Assembly (NCBI GenBank): GCA_963575745.1
Contig: CAUYUJ010009780.1
Location: 59,883 to 123,882, forward strand
Reading direction: 5' to 3'
DNA length: 64,000 bases
Source: Prorocentrum cordatum
Taxonomy: Eukaryota; Sar; Dinophyceae; Prorocentrales; Prorocentraceae
A program made the position numbers and the translations under genes. The notes under the pieces are model-generated. The model had not been told where the DNA came from and ran no database searches. It worked only from the letters and a program-made list of their open reading frames with translations. This document shows positions 32,661-42,779 of this stretch, piece after piece (positions within the stretch are counted from its first letter, which is position 1; each line of letters begins with the position of its first letter).

Positions 32661-33222
32661 CATCGCCACCGCGCGAGGCGGGCGATCGAGGGGGCTGGCG
32701 GGCCTCGCAAACTGATCAGCACCTTGGGCAACAGTCGTAGCAGACAACGCTGTGCGAACAAAGACCGGGCCCGAGGGTTGCCGGGGGGCCTCGACCCGAT
32801 CGCGCTCACTCGCTCACTCGCCCAGCGTTCACCGCCAGCCATAATCGCAGGTGATGTCATGCACCAAGCAAGGAGGGCCCACAGTCGAGCGCGGCGCTCG
32901 GTGGTGCGAAGTTGCCGACGCAGTTGCGCGCGTCCGCCGCTGCCAAGTGCATCTTCCAATCGAGAGAGAACCGCATCACGATGAAGCTCAGCAGCGCGCA
33001 ATTGAATCTCAGAGGTCCACCTCTGGGAAGACGCCGGGAAAAGAAGCTGGACCTGGCGTTCGTGAGTGCTCATGAAGTCGCCCGCCGAAGGATGGGAAGC
33101 AGGAGTCGCATATTGTCGCCGTGCCGCTCGAGCCAGAGACCGCGCCAGGAGCGGGTGCGCGCGGGGGTCGCATTGATGTCGATGCGCCGACAAGTTGTGG
33201 GCGACCCTCGAGACCTCCCGCA

Positions 33223-34290
33223 TCAAATACTCGCCGAGTTACAAGCGTCTGGAAGGCGACGTCGCAGGAACATGGGGTTCTCGATTTCTAAGTACTGGCT
33301 GAGGACAGAATGCAAGGCTGCCGAATTGACAGCGTGCTTCGGAGTCAGCATGTCCGGGGCGTCAGCCATCCTGCGTCGCTGGAAGGTCACCTTGAGAGCA
33401 GCATGATCGCTGATCTTGCTCCTGGAGAGATCCCCCGCAGTTCCAATCGCATGAGCAGGAACCACTTGCGCAATCATCCATCTAGGCCGCGAGCACCAAC
33501 ATCGGTCAATCGCCGCAACAGCATCATCGAGTTTGCCGAAGTGGATCACCGACGCGGGCGAGCTCCCAATGGTATCATCAAGCGCGGGCATCGACCGCGG
33601 TGCCTGGGCGCGAAATGGACGCCGAAGTATTCGGCCTCAAGTGGCTGCAAAAACAACATTTATAACCTGGCGGAACATTATAATCTGCCGTAGGAACCGC
33701 TGGGCAGCCCACAGGGTTAGCTTCGGACTCGGCTCTATCCCGGGAAACGAGCCCGCGTGCACCCCGAACGCGCGCCGAAGTCACATCATGATTACGCACG
33801 TCACAGTGAACAAACTTGGTCTTGTCATTTTCGAGAAGAACTCCAAGAACACGGCCAGGAATCGGATCAGGGCGGGGGGCGGAGGCCCCGGGAGGGAGCG
33901 AGGGAAAGGCAAATCCATGTTGCAGGGCCCTAGGGAGGACCGCGGCAACGCCCGCTCAGACGCGAGCGGTCGTCACCACAAACTAAGAGAAATGCACGCG
34001 CTGGTGGGGGGGGGGCTGTCCCTGAGGAAGCAAGCGAGCTGGGGCTCATTTTGACGCACCTCCCAAATGCAGCTGCAGAGGGTCCAAAGCGAAACCTCGA
34101 TGAGTACCCCATCTCCTTAGCGGCGCGACCCCCCTCATGCTGCAGACGCGCCCTCGCGTTCCAAGTCGCGCAACTGAGCCCGTTCTGTGCATTTTGATCG
34201 CGCGAGAACTGCATCGGAGATCGTGGCACCAGCGCCGCGAAGATGCTGAGCACGCCACCCTGGCTCCACACCGGGCTCGAAGATGCTGCG
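33223..34290 (-). pseudogene. Degenerate LINE AP endonuclease
   Basis: LSCATWNARARLQHEGG near 34170 is the start of an AP-type endonuclease, and SRSKISDHAALKVTF near 33405 is its Ser-Asp-His end. About 250 codons between them is the normal domain size. The middle is scrambled by frameshifts. Confidence 0.7.
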
Positions 34291-34299
34291 GGTAGCAGC

Positions 34300-35662
34300 C
34301 GCGGGGCTTGCCTTGTCCAGGCCGATCTTCCGAATAGTAACAATATTCCACAGCGCATCAGTCTTGTCGCGACCAGGATTCAGGTCGACCTTGCACGGCG
34401 CATCCCGCCAGATCAAGAATCAGCCCCGATCGCGGTCGAAAAAACACATTGGCATCTGGCAGGTGGTTATGACGGCAATATTCGTCTTGCGGCCGAACGT
34501 CTCCATCCTGATCTGGCGAGGGGTTCTTATCGCGTGAAATGCGCAACCGCGCATCGCCACCTCCAGCATTAGTAGGTACTTGGGATTGGCGCCGTTCTCC
34601 TTGAGATATGCGAAGGCCCCCGATGGCCTCGCCAACGCGACGAGCAGCCAAACCGGGTGCACCCAGGAACTTGAAAACGAACTGCTTCGACAACGGTCTG
34701 CGGAAGTGAGGTCGAACTGGTCGGCGGCCACCGCGGTCTCCTCCATCCACTCCTTGATCTTAGAATTGGCATCGGCACAAGCAACGAATTGGCCAGCACT
34801 GACGCGAATACTTGTGCCATCCGTCTCACGATCGAGCTGGGGCGCGGTCGAGATCTGGCGGCCTCGGGGGTCTGCTTGTCCGCCATGACCAACGGCTCCT
34901 CCAGAGCTTCGATCTGGGTAGACATCTGCGCCAGGAGGGCGTCGAGGCCCGACGCGCGAGAGGTATGCTCACGGAGTTGAGCATCGGCATCACCAATACA
35001 AGCGGCCAGCTCACGTCAAAGTTAATCCGTCTTCGGCAATGCAGAAGCGGTGATCTGCTCGCCCAGCTTCGCGGGGAAGGCCTTCGGGCCCCCCTGACAC
35101 TTGGCAAGGCACGCGTTGAAATTGGCGGCGACAGAGTCCGAGATGTTCTTCGACTCGGCCTTGACAGTGGCGGCAGCTGCGGTTCCTACCGCCTCGCCGA
35201 ACGTCTGCTGGACGTGGGCAGGCTCCTCCTTGAGAATCCCCGCGCGCACTGCGCGCGCATATTCTTCTGACATCGGCTTGTAGCCCGAGCCATCAGCATC
35301 CATCCGACATGCGTCAGGAGCGGAGAGAGCGGTACCATCCAAGGCAGAGCCAGCACCAGGAGAAGCCCGAACACGGCGACCATTTGGCTTGTCAGTCTTC
35401 CGAACACGCCTGCTGACATAGACATGAGAAGACATCGTACCGAGATCACGCTTGCCGAACGACAAATCGAAGGGTGGCACTCCCGTGGTCGCACAGGACT
35501 GGATGGCAACCTCTGGAAGCGGGAACCCAAACCCGCAATGAAGGCGCAGTAGCGCGGGTGCCCAACGACCCCGCATAGAAAGCAAACATAATCTGCCAAA
35601 CTGAACAACCTTGCCCGCCGCAGTCTAACGGTATCCGTGAACTGCCACGGGCAAACGGGCAT
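34300..35662 (-). pseudogene. Degenerate LINE ORF1
   Basis: The ATG at 35662 follows the spliced leader without a gap. The first frame reads MPVCPWQFTDTVRLRRARL and CFLCGVVGHPRYC, a possible Cys-x2-Cys-x4-His-x3-Cys knuckle. Later frames give MSSHVYVSRRVRKTDKPNGR, EEYARAVRAGILKEEP, LDALLAQMSTQIEALEEPL (likely coiled coil) and FVFKFLGAPGLAARRVGEA followed by DKNPSPDQ. The protein would bind the element RNA. Frame changes near 35560, 35020 and 34750 break it. Confidence 0.55.
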
Positions 35663-35684
35663 CTCGAGCCAAAATGGCTACGGC
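35663..35684 (-). other. Dinoflagellate spliced-leader (DinoSL) relic
   Basis: The minus strand reads GCCGTAGCCATTTTGG then CTCGAG. The canonical 22-nt leader ends CTCAAG, so the match is 21 of 22 with one A-to-G change. Genomic leaders at the 5' end of coding sequence are known in dinoflagellates as marks of retroposed, trans-spliced mRNA. It is fused to the ATG of the LINE ORF1 remnant. It is not an SL RNA gene: no donor GT or snRNA body follows. Confidence 0.9.
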
Positions 35685-36142
35685 GGAGGAGGATGAGTGT
35701 GCAGGAGGAGGCGAAGGGAGGACTTGAAGTGATGTGGATGCGAGGCGCCTGCACCCATTGGCGCGGCCAGTCTCCTGGTGTCACACCCCTGGAGAGCGCC
35801 CTGGTCGCAGACGCCCATCGTCATTCATTATCAACGAGGGCAATTATCGGGGAGAAGAAAAGTGATGGTAAGGGTGCAGGTAGAGGAGATTCTAAATCCT
35901 CCCCTCCTCTGTCTCCGCCTCCTCCTCCTTCTCCTGTTCTTCCTCCTCCTCCTCGTTTTGCTTCTTCACCCCTTCCTCTCCCCCTTGCGCTCGGGATTGG
36001 GGTTGGGCCGGGTTGGGGGGAGGTGGAGGAGGGGGAGGAGGAGGAGGAGGACGAGGAGCGACCGCACCAAGAAAGGACGAGACGAGGGCAAGCGGGCCAG
36101 ACGCGAGAAGAGGGCAAGTGTCCGCGCGTCCGCTTGTCTCGT
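35685..36142. other. Unassigned sequence with TCC and GGA patches
   Basis: Pyrimidine-rich triplets near 35895-35965 and GGA triplets near 36015-36060. It may include the 3' UTR of the adjacent LINE; no poly(A) tail was seen. Confidence 0.4.
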
Positions 36143-38376
36143 CTATGGCCGCATCGCATGCAGTGCAGCAGCTAGGCACTCAGTGCCTGTAGTGTAAAGA
36201 AGCGCGGCGCGGGGCGCGGCGTGCGTAATGATACGCAGTTTGTTGTAGAAGTGAAATGAACGCGCTGTCCTGCGAACAGCTTCTGAAACTGCGTGCTCTG
36301 GGTTTGCGTGTTGCTCTGACGTCCCTAGGCCAATTCGCACGAGGGGGTCCGAGGAGAGAAAGGAACGAGGTAACGCGAGGAAGTGCAGAAGGCGGGGACA
36401 GGTGAGGTAGTGGCCGAGACGGTCTGGGCAAGCTTCGCACCCGAGCAGACACGTGCGGCGCGGTCCAAATGGGAATCGGTGGCTGGTCCACCACGCTCCC
36501 GCTAGCGTTTTAAAGACAGCCCAGCGGATGGCTGGTGCTTTCTTTGAAAGGTATTCTGATAGCTCCTTCCAGCGGGCTGGCAGGGCTGGAGGGAGCACGA
36601 CTTCTGGGAGAGCCGACGAGAGGCGGCGCGCTAGGGTCTCTGCGAACTTGTCGGGGTAGAGGGAGGCGTGGAGGGCCGAAGCAAGGGTTCGCTGGGCCCT
36701 AGAGCGGCGCGCTTCGTTGGTGGCAGCGGCGTGCTCATCTGCAGCGGCGCGCTGTGCCGCGCGCCAGATGGGCAGTGAGACGGCGTATGACGGCTGACCG
36801 TCGGCGAGGTCTCGCCAGTATTCGACGATGCCTGGACTCTTCCAAACCACAGGCGAAACCGTGGCCCGAATACGGGCCTGCCCCAAATCCGCCAGGGACA
36901 GTTCTGGATTGAGCTGGTCCTGGGCCTGGACGAGTGCGCGATGCAGCGGCTTCCAGTCGGGGAGCGTGGCAGTGGCAGCGCGCCAGGCAGCTGCGAGTGA
37001 AAGCGTGACCAGTGAATTGGGGGAGGACGAGGGCGACCACGAGCGAGTACCGAGGAGGTCGACGAGGCGCCAGGAGTTGGGGGGTGCACGTAAAATTTTG
37101 TGCAGCGCGCTGCGTTCATGTCGCAGAAATGTGGCAGGGAACGGGAAATATTGCGTGAGATACGATAGCACAGTTATAACACATGTGTTATATAATTTGA
37201 TGGCAACTGAGGGGCCAGGCGCGCTCGCCGTAAGCTGCACCACCCGTAGCCAGTATGTATCAAATGCGGTTTTCCACTGGATGTCTAGAGTGACGGCGGG
37301 ACCGATGAGTACCCCTAAATAGCGGGCGTACTCGGCGATCTGAATGTGTTGCCACTCTGGGACTAGAAATTTGAGCAAGCGCTGAGTGAGAGATTGCACG
37401 GCAGGTGAGAAGGCGGCCCACAAGGGCACAATCACTGTCTTCTGAATCTGAAGTTCGAGTCCTGCGAGAGCAGCAATGGCCCGAAAAGGGGGAAGGAGGA
37501 AAGGGAGGGTCCCAAGGCGAGCGAGGACAAGGCCCAGATCATCTGCGCAGGCCCCGAGCTTGTTAGATCCAGGAAGAAGGTTTAAAATCTGGACGAGATG
37601 ACGGATGGGGGCATCAAACGCAAGGGCCCAGATCGATCCTGAAAGAGGACAGCCCTGAAGCACCCCAGAGCCGATTTCGAACATGTACTGAAGCTGGCCA
37701 CCGACGCGGGCCCACGCCCCTGAAGAATGGTAAAGCGCACGAACGACATTGAGATACCCTGGGGGGACTCCGTGAGCCACCAAAGGAACAAACAGGAATT
37801 CCCATCCTAAGGATGGGAAGGCAGCTTTGATATCGAAACTGACTAAGATGGGAAGGGCATCTAGGGCAGCTGGGGAATGGCCTGCTCCACGGGCTTCATA
37901 ATCTAGCGTCAGAACGTGTTGTCCGAAATTACGGCCCTTTACAAACCCCTGTTGCGTGTCTACCGTTCTCTCTTTGACCATGTCCACTAAGCCCATGTTC
38001 GCGACGTGGGCAATCAGTTTGGCGTCGCAGTTCTTTAGGAAGAGGGGGCGAGTGGCACCTGGAGCTCGAAATACGGCATATTGGTCCTGGGGCTCATCAC
38101 CTTTTGGAAGAAACGCGAAGACGGAATCGTTGAACTGAAACGGGGCCAGTCCTGTTTCGAACATCTGCATCATGAGGTCATATAAGATCTGATAGGAGCC
38201 TGGAGAGGTAGCCCATGCAGCATAAGGTATCTGGTCAGGGCCTGGGGCAGTGTGACGTACCTTACGTAGGGCTCTCTGAAAGTCCTGAAGAGCTGGAACC
38301 CGCAGGTCCGCGCAATCGAAGACGGGGAGGTGCTGGGCCAAGTACGACTGGACCGCGTTGGGGTCCACGGTCTTAG
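36143..38376 (-). CDS. LINE reverse transcriptase fragment, 5' part replaced by (GGA)n
   Basis: About 744 unbroken codons from KTVDPNAVQSYLAQH to the stop at 36143. RT motifs, numbered in the 804-codon frame that includes the repeat: TAPGPDQIPYAAW at 102-114, QQGFVKGRN near 201, motif A VSFDIKAAFPSLG at 238-250, motif B GVLQGCPLSG at 297-306, motif C ACADDLGLV at 335-343 with both Asp intact. A Cys/His cluster, CLLGCEACPDRLGHYLTC, near 705 is the C-terminal zinc motif. The endonuclease domain is missing; upstream is a poly-Pro translation of the microsatellite. The frame that continues through the repeat to an ATG at 38557 is accidental. Different family from the 17151 LINE by sequence. Confidence 0.88.
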
Positions 38377-38500
38377 GAGGAGGAGGAGGAGGAGGAGGAG
38401 GAGGAGGAGGAGGAGGAGGAGGAGGAGGAGGAGGAGGAGGGGGGAGGAGGGAGGAGAAGGAAGGAGGAGGAGGAGGAGCAGGAGGAGGGGGAGGAGGATC
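38377..38500. repeat. (GGA)n microsatellite at the LINE 5' breakpoint
   Basis: GGA triplets end exactly where recognisable LINE protein begins. Confidence 0.92.
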
Positions 38501-39018
38501 CAAGTAACCCCGAGATGCATCAGCGGTGCTGCAATACACCCTCGGGTCCCAAGTCACTCAAGTTCCCTCCCGAAGAAAAAAAAACACCCAACTTTCTTTC
38601 GTTCCACTACAAGCAGCACCCCCTTGGATGACCAGCGCCCCACGCGCCTGCCACTCTGGCGTGAGCCCCGTTTTGACGAGGAGCCGCCTCGCATCTGCCA
38701 AGCGTGTAGTCCGGAAAGCGAGGAGATCTGACCGTGCAGACTCAGCACGGTGTCGCAAGATGTCCCCGTTGCGTGCAGGCCGCCCCGTCTGTGCAACAGT
38801 TGCACACCGTGACGTGCACTTGTGCTCGCGGACGTCGAGGAAAGCTCGGGCCGGGCGAAAAGGGGGAAATTGCAAAGGGGGAGGGAGAATCAGCTCACGT
38901 AGCTGATTTTCCCAGCGCCTCCCGGCGCTGGAGGCGGCTCTGTATCAAGGAATGGGCCCCTCGGTGGGGCCGAAACCAGCTGCATGCAGCAGATTTCGTA
39001 CCCCCTCCTCCTTTCCTA
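38501..39018. other. Unassigned stretch
   Basis: Includes a small hairpin, CCAGCGCC-TCCC-GGCGCTGG, near 38914. No gene. Confidence 0.4.
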
Positions 39019-39212
39019 GGGGAACAAAAAGTGGCATAAACATAAAAACTCGGAGGTCCGCGCGGATTTCTTGGATCGGCGCTGGGGCCCCCGGCGGCGC
39101 CTCCGGCGCCGCCCCTGGCGCGCTCCGCGCGCCAGGGAGGGGGGTCCAGCGCCGATCCGAGAAACCCGCGCTGACCTCCGAGTTTTTATGTTTATGCCAC
39201 TTCTTGTTCCCC
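39019..39212. mobile_element. Foldback element with 67-bp inverted arms
   Basis: Arms 39019-39085 and 39146-39212 are reverse complements at 63 of 67 positions (outer end GGGGAACAAAAAGTGGCATA, inner end GGATCGGCGCTGG). The 60-bp spacer itself holds GC-rich palindromes (GGCGCC pairs, CCTGGCGCG/CGCGCCAGG). No coding capacity. Relatives at 50466-50633 and 59644-59735. Confidence 0.85.
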
Positions 39213-39435
39213 CGATTTCCCCATCCCCCCCCCCTCTCGTCCGGCCCGAGGAGCGCCAGCGAGAGGCCGAGCTCGAAGTGCAGCCGCCCTCCGCCCGTGC
39301 AGCTGCCGCAGCGGCGGCAGCGTGGAGCGCGCGAGGCTCCGCAGAGGTCTCCGGGCGAGGGCCCCGCTCGGGGAGCCGCCCGCCCGCCATGCCAGCGGCC
39401 TCGTGCGCTGCAGGCGGCCGGTGCGCCCGTGCGCG
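39213..39435. other. GC-rich unassigned sequence
   Basis: No gene or clear repeat. Confidence 0.35.
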
Positions 39436-39860
39436 TGCGCGGAGGCGAGGGCCACGTTTTGTTTGTTTGTATATTTGTTATGTTTTCTTCGTCGTTTTCA
39501 AAACAACTTTTTTTCTCCATGGAACACAGCCCCATCATGTGTCAATACGAGGCGAGGGCCACGTTTTGGAAGCAGCCGTCTTCCATCCTCGAGGCTGCTG
39601 CAGAAGCTTTCGGGCGGGAGCCCGCTTCGAGAACGGGGCCGCCCTCTCCATCCTTGAGGCTGTGGTCACGCAGCACTTTTTGACGCGAGTGATCGCGGCG
39701 CTGAGGCGAGAGCCCCACTAACAAAAAGACGGCCTGTGCTCCATCCTCCCACCTGCTGCAAGCTTTTCAAACGAATGTGCGCGGCGCTGAGGTGGGAGCC
39801 CCAGGTATTGAAAACGACCTGCGCCCCATCTTTGCAACTGCAGCGAACTTCAGGCTGCAA
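39436..39860. repeat. Dispersed GCGCTGAGGCGAGA satellite, decayed units
   Basis: GAGGCGAGGGCCACGTTTTG occurs at about 39443 and 39550, GGCGCTGAGGCGAGAGCCCC near 39699, GGCGCTGAGGTGGGAGCCCC near 39784, and TTGAAAACGACCTGCGCCCC near 39809. Word order matches the 84-bp satellite at 16190-16613. Confidence 0.6.
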
Positions 39861-40451
39861 GATCACAAGTGGTGAGGAGGCCTCAGGCGAAACGCCTGGG
39901 CTGCCCTACCGACACGTCCGGGGGGGTGCGCGAATAGCGGCCACTGCAGAGTCGGGGGCAGAGATGGTTAGATTCCACTCCAGGGCGCTCGCCAGGCGTG
40001 CGGTGCGGCATTTCAAGTCCCATCTTTTCGGCTCCTGCGACACCCGCACCACCGCGGGAAGGCTTGCCCCGAGGCGCCCGCAGGCACCCCTCAAGCATGC
40101 TCAGGGCAAGCGGTGCCGGCCACCGAGGTGCGCAGCGCGAGGGTCAGTGCGGAGCTCCGGCTGGCCTCGAGGTGCGACAGGGAGGAGTTATTTCATTTCT
40201 AAGGGAAGGGTGAGGAGGAGGAGGCGCCTTCCAGTATGGGGTCGATTGCACTGGCCGCACGAAGAAGCAGCAGTTGAATCACGCTCGCGAGCCCCGCGCC
40301 GCTGGAAAGAGCCGCACGCTCAGTCTCATGCTGCAGGGCCGAGGCCAGCTCGATCCTGCGTTTGGGGTTGTGGATGCCACGACGATGGACACCCTAACAG
40401 TCCTTTTATTGAATTATACATGTGTTTAAAATGTAGGAACCATGCTCTAAA
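39861..40451. other. Unassigned stretch turning AT-rich
   Basis: GC-rich to about 40390, then AT-rich leading into a palindrome. No gene. Confidence 0.35.
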
Positions 40452-40489
40452 CATGATTTAAACATGTTCTAGAACATGTTTAAATCATG
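40452..40489. repeat. Perfect 38-bp palindrome
   Basis: CATGATTTAAACATGTTCT followed directly by its reverse complement, with no spacer. Partial copies of the ACATG and TTTAAA words flank it on both sides. Confidence 0.9.
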
Positions 40490-40542
40490 ATTACGACATG
40501 TTTTGACGTCTGGAAATTATCTGGCAACATGCTCCCTCTCCA

Positions 40543-41830
40543 TTGATCGTCCTGTACAAGTTTAAGGCCGCGAAGGCCCCCCCCGTTGAGGCGATGGCCT
40601 CGGCCTTGTGGCAAAACTGGCTGCCCAGGCATGTTTTAGCGTACGTGCGCAACTGGGCCAGCCAGCACGCCCACTCTTGGGCGCAGGTCGGGTGCGCTCG
40701 TGCTCACTCTTGCTCGCCTCGGCTGGACGCTACAAGAAGCTCCCGCGTGGAGGTCGCACACTTTTTGCGCTCGCTGACTTCTCCCAGCTGTGCCCTCACA
40801 CCGATCTCAAGCTGTGTGGAGCAAGCTGTCCAGGCCTGGCAGTGGTCCCGGGTGGCAGCAAGCGGGGGCCTCGAGCATCTGCGAGACGGGTGCAGCTTGG
40901 CCCTCCTGCGCCGCCTCGCCTCTCGAGGGCAGCCGCCTCGCGCCCTGGCCGGAATGCCTCGCACGCTGCAGGTGAGCGAGAGAGCCCACCTCCGCAGCGT
41001 CCTTGTCAACGAGCAGTGGCCCATGCTGCGCAAAGCCGCTGTTGGCAATGCGTCCTCAGCTGCCTGCTTGAAGCGTCAAGCGCCGCGAGGTTCTCTCTGG
41101 CACCGCCACGTGCTGTGCGGGTCATCGTGGCCCGAGTTAGACATGCCTCCAGCAATTGCCAACCTTGTGCAGCGGGAAAACCTGCCTCCCGTCGTCACGC
41201 TCGTGGAAAAGTGTCTTTGGTCTCTCCCCCTCCATTCCTTCCAACATCCTCAAGACGAGCACGTGACGTGGGTCAGAGGTTTAGGAGTTGTTGAGGGGCC
41301 ATCTGTATTTGTCGACGGCACGGCCTTTGATTCCCAGTTTCCAAATTTGTGCATATGTGGATGGGCGCTCGTGTCCATCAGCGATGGCCCTGGCTCCCCG
41401 CAGCAGCGTGTCAATGCCCAGGTGACTGGCCTTCTGTGCGAGCCGTTTCCTGATGTCGATGGGGCCGAGCTTCTCGCTGTCATGTTTGTTCTTTTGTTGG
41501 CTCTGCCTCCCATCCACGTTTGTTTCTGATTATGATTGTGGTCCGTAGGAACCTGGAGAAGGGCGAGGCTGCCACGACCCACCCTAGATCCGCGTGGGCC
41601 CATCTTCGGAGGAGGTTCTGGAGGCTTCTCGAGGACTTCGGAGGCCTGGGACAGTCTGGGCTCCAAGTCTCCAAGGTCAAAGCTCATGCCACCGAAGCCG
41701 ACAACCAGGCTGGCCGTGTGCGCGACTTCGAGCGCACGGGCAACGCCATGGCCGACCAGGCGACCAAAGAGGCCGCGCGGCCCCACCGCGCCCCGCCCGA
41801 GTTTCTCTCCCGCTTTCAGCAATCCAATAT
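40543..41830 (+). pseudogene. LINE 3' fragment with RNase H domain
   Basis: A 328-codon frame contains SVFVDGTAFDSQFPN near 41305, the first RNase H Asp, and DVDGAELLAVMFVL near 41460, the Glu. The frame ends at 41529. After a shift, FVSDYDC near 41515 would be the next Asp motif, then KVKAHAT near 41675 the His, and ERTGNAMADQATKEAA near 41740 the closing helix. A Cys pair, VWCRVC, near 41990 may be a zinc motif. Two frameshifts lie near 41515-41560. No RT precedes it, so this is a 5'-truncated remnant of a LINE clade that carries RNase H, unlike the other LINEs here. Confidence 0.72.
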
Positions 41831-42409
41831 GTTCGTTGTCAATGTTGGTCTGTGGATTGCGATGGCGGGCACAGCTGCCGCCGAGCACGGCACTACTCAC
41901 AAGGCCACTTTTCAACGCTCCGCCCCCACCCTCCAGTTGTACAACCCCAGAGTCGTGCACTATGTGGTGTCCGTGGGCGGTGCTGTGTGGTGCCGTGTCT
42001 GCAGGTGCCTGGGGGCTACATCTGCGGGAGGGTGCGGGGGCGGCGTTCTCCCGAGGGCTGCCGCTGCCTCGCGGTCCCTCGCGTCTGCCGGTCGCCGTCC
42101 CCGCAGGCTCCTGGGGGTTCTTCTCTCCTCTGGTGCCCCTGCTCCCTCCCACCCCGTCGTGGCGTGTGAAGACTGTGGGTGCAGTGCCAGCACTCGTGTC
42201 CTGGGCCCGCTCCTGGCCCCGTGCAAAGGCAAGCCCAGTGAACACGGAGGGAGGACTCTGAAGCAGCTGGCCCAGGGCTTTATGCCTGGGACCCGTAAGC
42301 TGCCACCTGCTCGACCAGGGGTGCGAGCTGGTGTAATCTGTTTGCTGTTTCCCGTTCGGCGTTCATGGGTGACCATGTTCTTCTGCAGGGTCTCGAGGAG
42401 CAGGAGGTG
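41831..42409 (+). other. Probable 3' end of the RNase H LINE, unassigned
   Basis: Frames continue on the plus strand (ATFQRSAPTLQLYNPRVVHY) without a recognised domain, ending at a GGA tract. Confidence 0.35.
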
Positions 42410-42452
42410 GAAAAGGAGGAGGAGGAGGAGGACGAGGAGGAGGAGGAGGCGG
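42410..42452. repeat. (GGA)n microsatellite, short
   Basis: GGA/GGAC triplets. Confidence 0.85.
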
Positions 42453-42779
42453 TCTTGTCCCAAGTCACCATAGCCTCGCGCATATCGCGCCCCGCGATGG
42501 CGCGACAGCCTCCGCGCCACCGCGCCGCCCCCCTGGAGAAGAGCCCCCTCCCGGCACAGACTGCGAGGCGCGAGGCGCGGTTATCTTGTGAGCGGCCTGG
42601 ACCTAGTGTTGGAGGAACGAAACACGGCGCAGACATAAACCTTCGGACCTCCGGCAATATATATATATATATACACATAAATAAACATCTGTCAGGACCA
42701 TAGCGCGCCCGCTACGCGCGCGCTCAGGTTCTAGCGCAGTTTGTGGGCCCACTGGAACAACTTCGCCTGATCTATCATG
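42453..42779. other. Unassigned sequence with (TA)n
   Basis: A short (AT)n run at 42657-42673. No gene. Confidence 0.4.

Larger units (their letters stand above)
30869..35684 (-). mobile_element. Degenerate LINE with spliced-leader relic at its 5' end
   Basis: Read on the minus strand: spliced leader (35684-35663), immediate ATG, ORF1-like region, endonuclease and RT, all frame-broken. The order SL-ORF1-endonuclease-RT indicates reverse transcription of a trans-spliced LINE transcript that reached the very 5' end. The 3' boundary is not located; no poly(A) tail or target-site duplication was found, so 30869 is only the last plausible coding trace. Confidence 0.72.

Noticed and set aside
35663-35684. 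Spliced-leader RNA gene
   Set aside because: The leader is followed by an ATG and coding-like sequence, with no GT donor or downstream snRNA structure, so it is a relic on a retroposed copy.
36143-38557. ATG at 38557 as the start of the LINE protein
   Set aside because: The first 60 codons come from flanking sequence and (GGA)n; recognisable LINE protein starts at about 38376.
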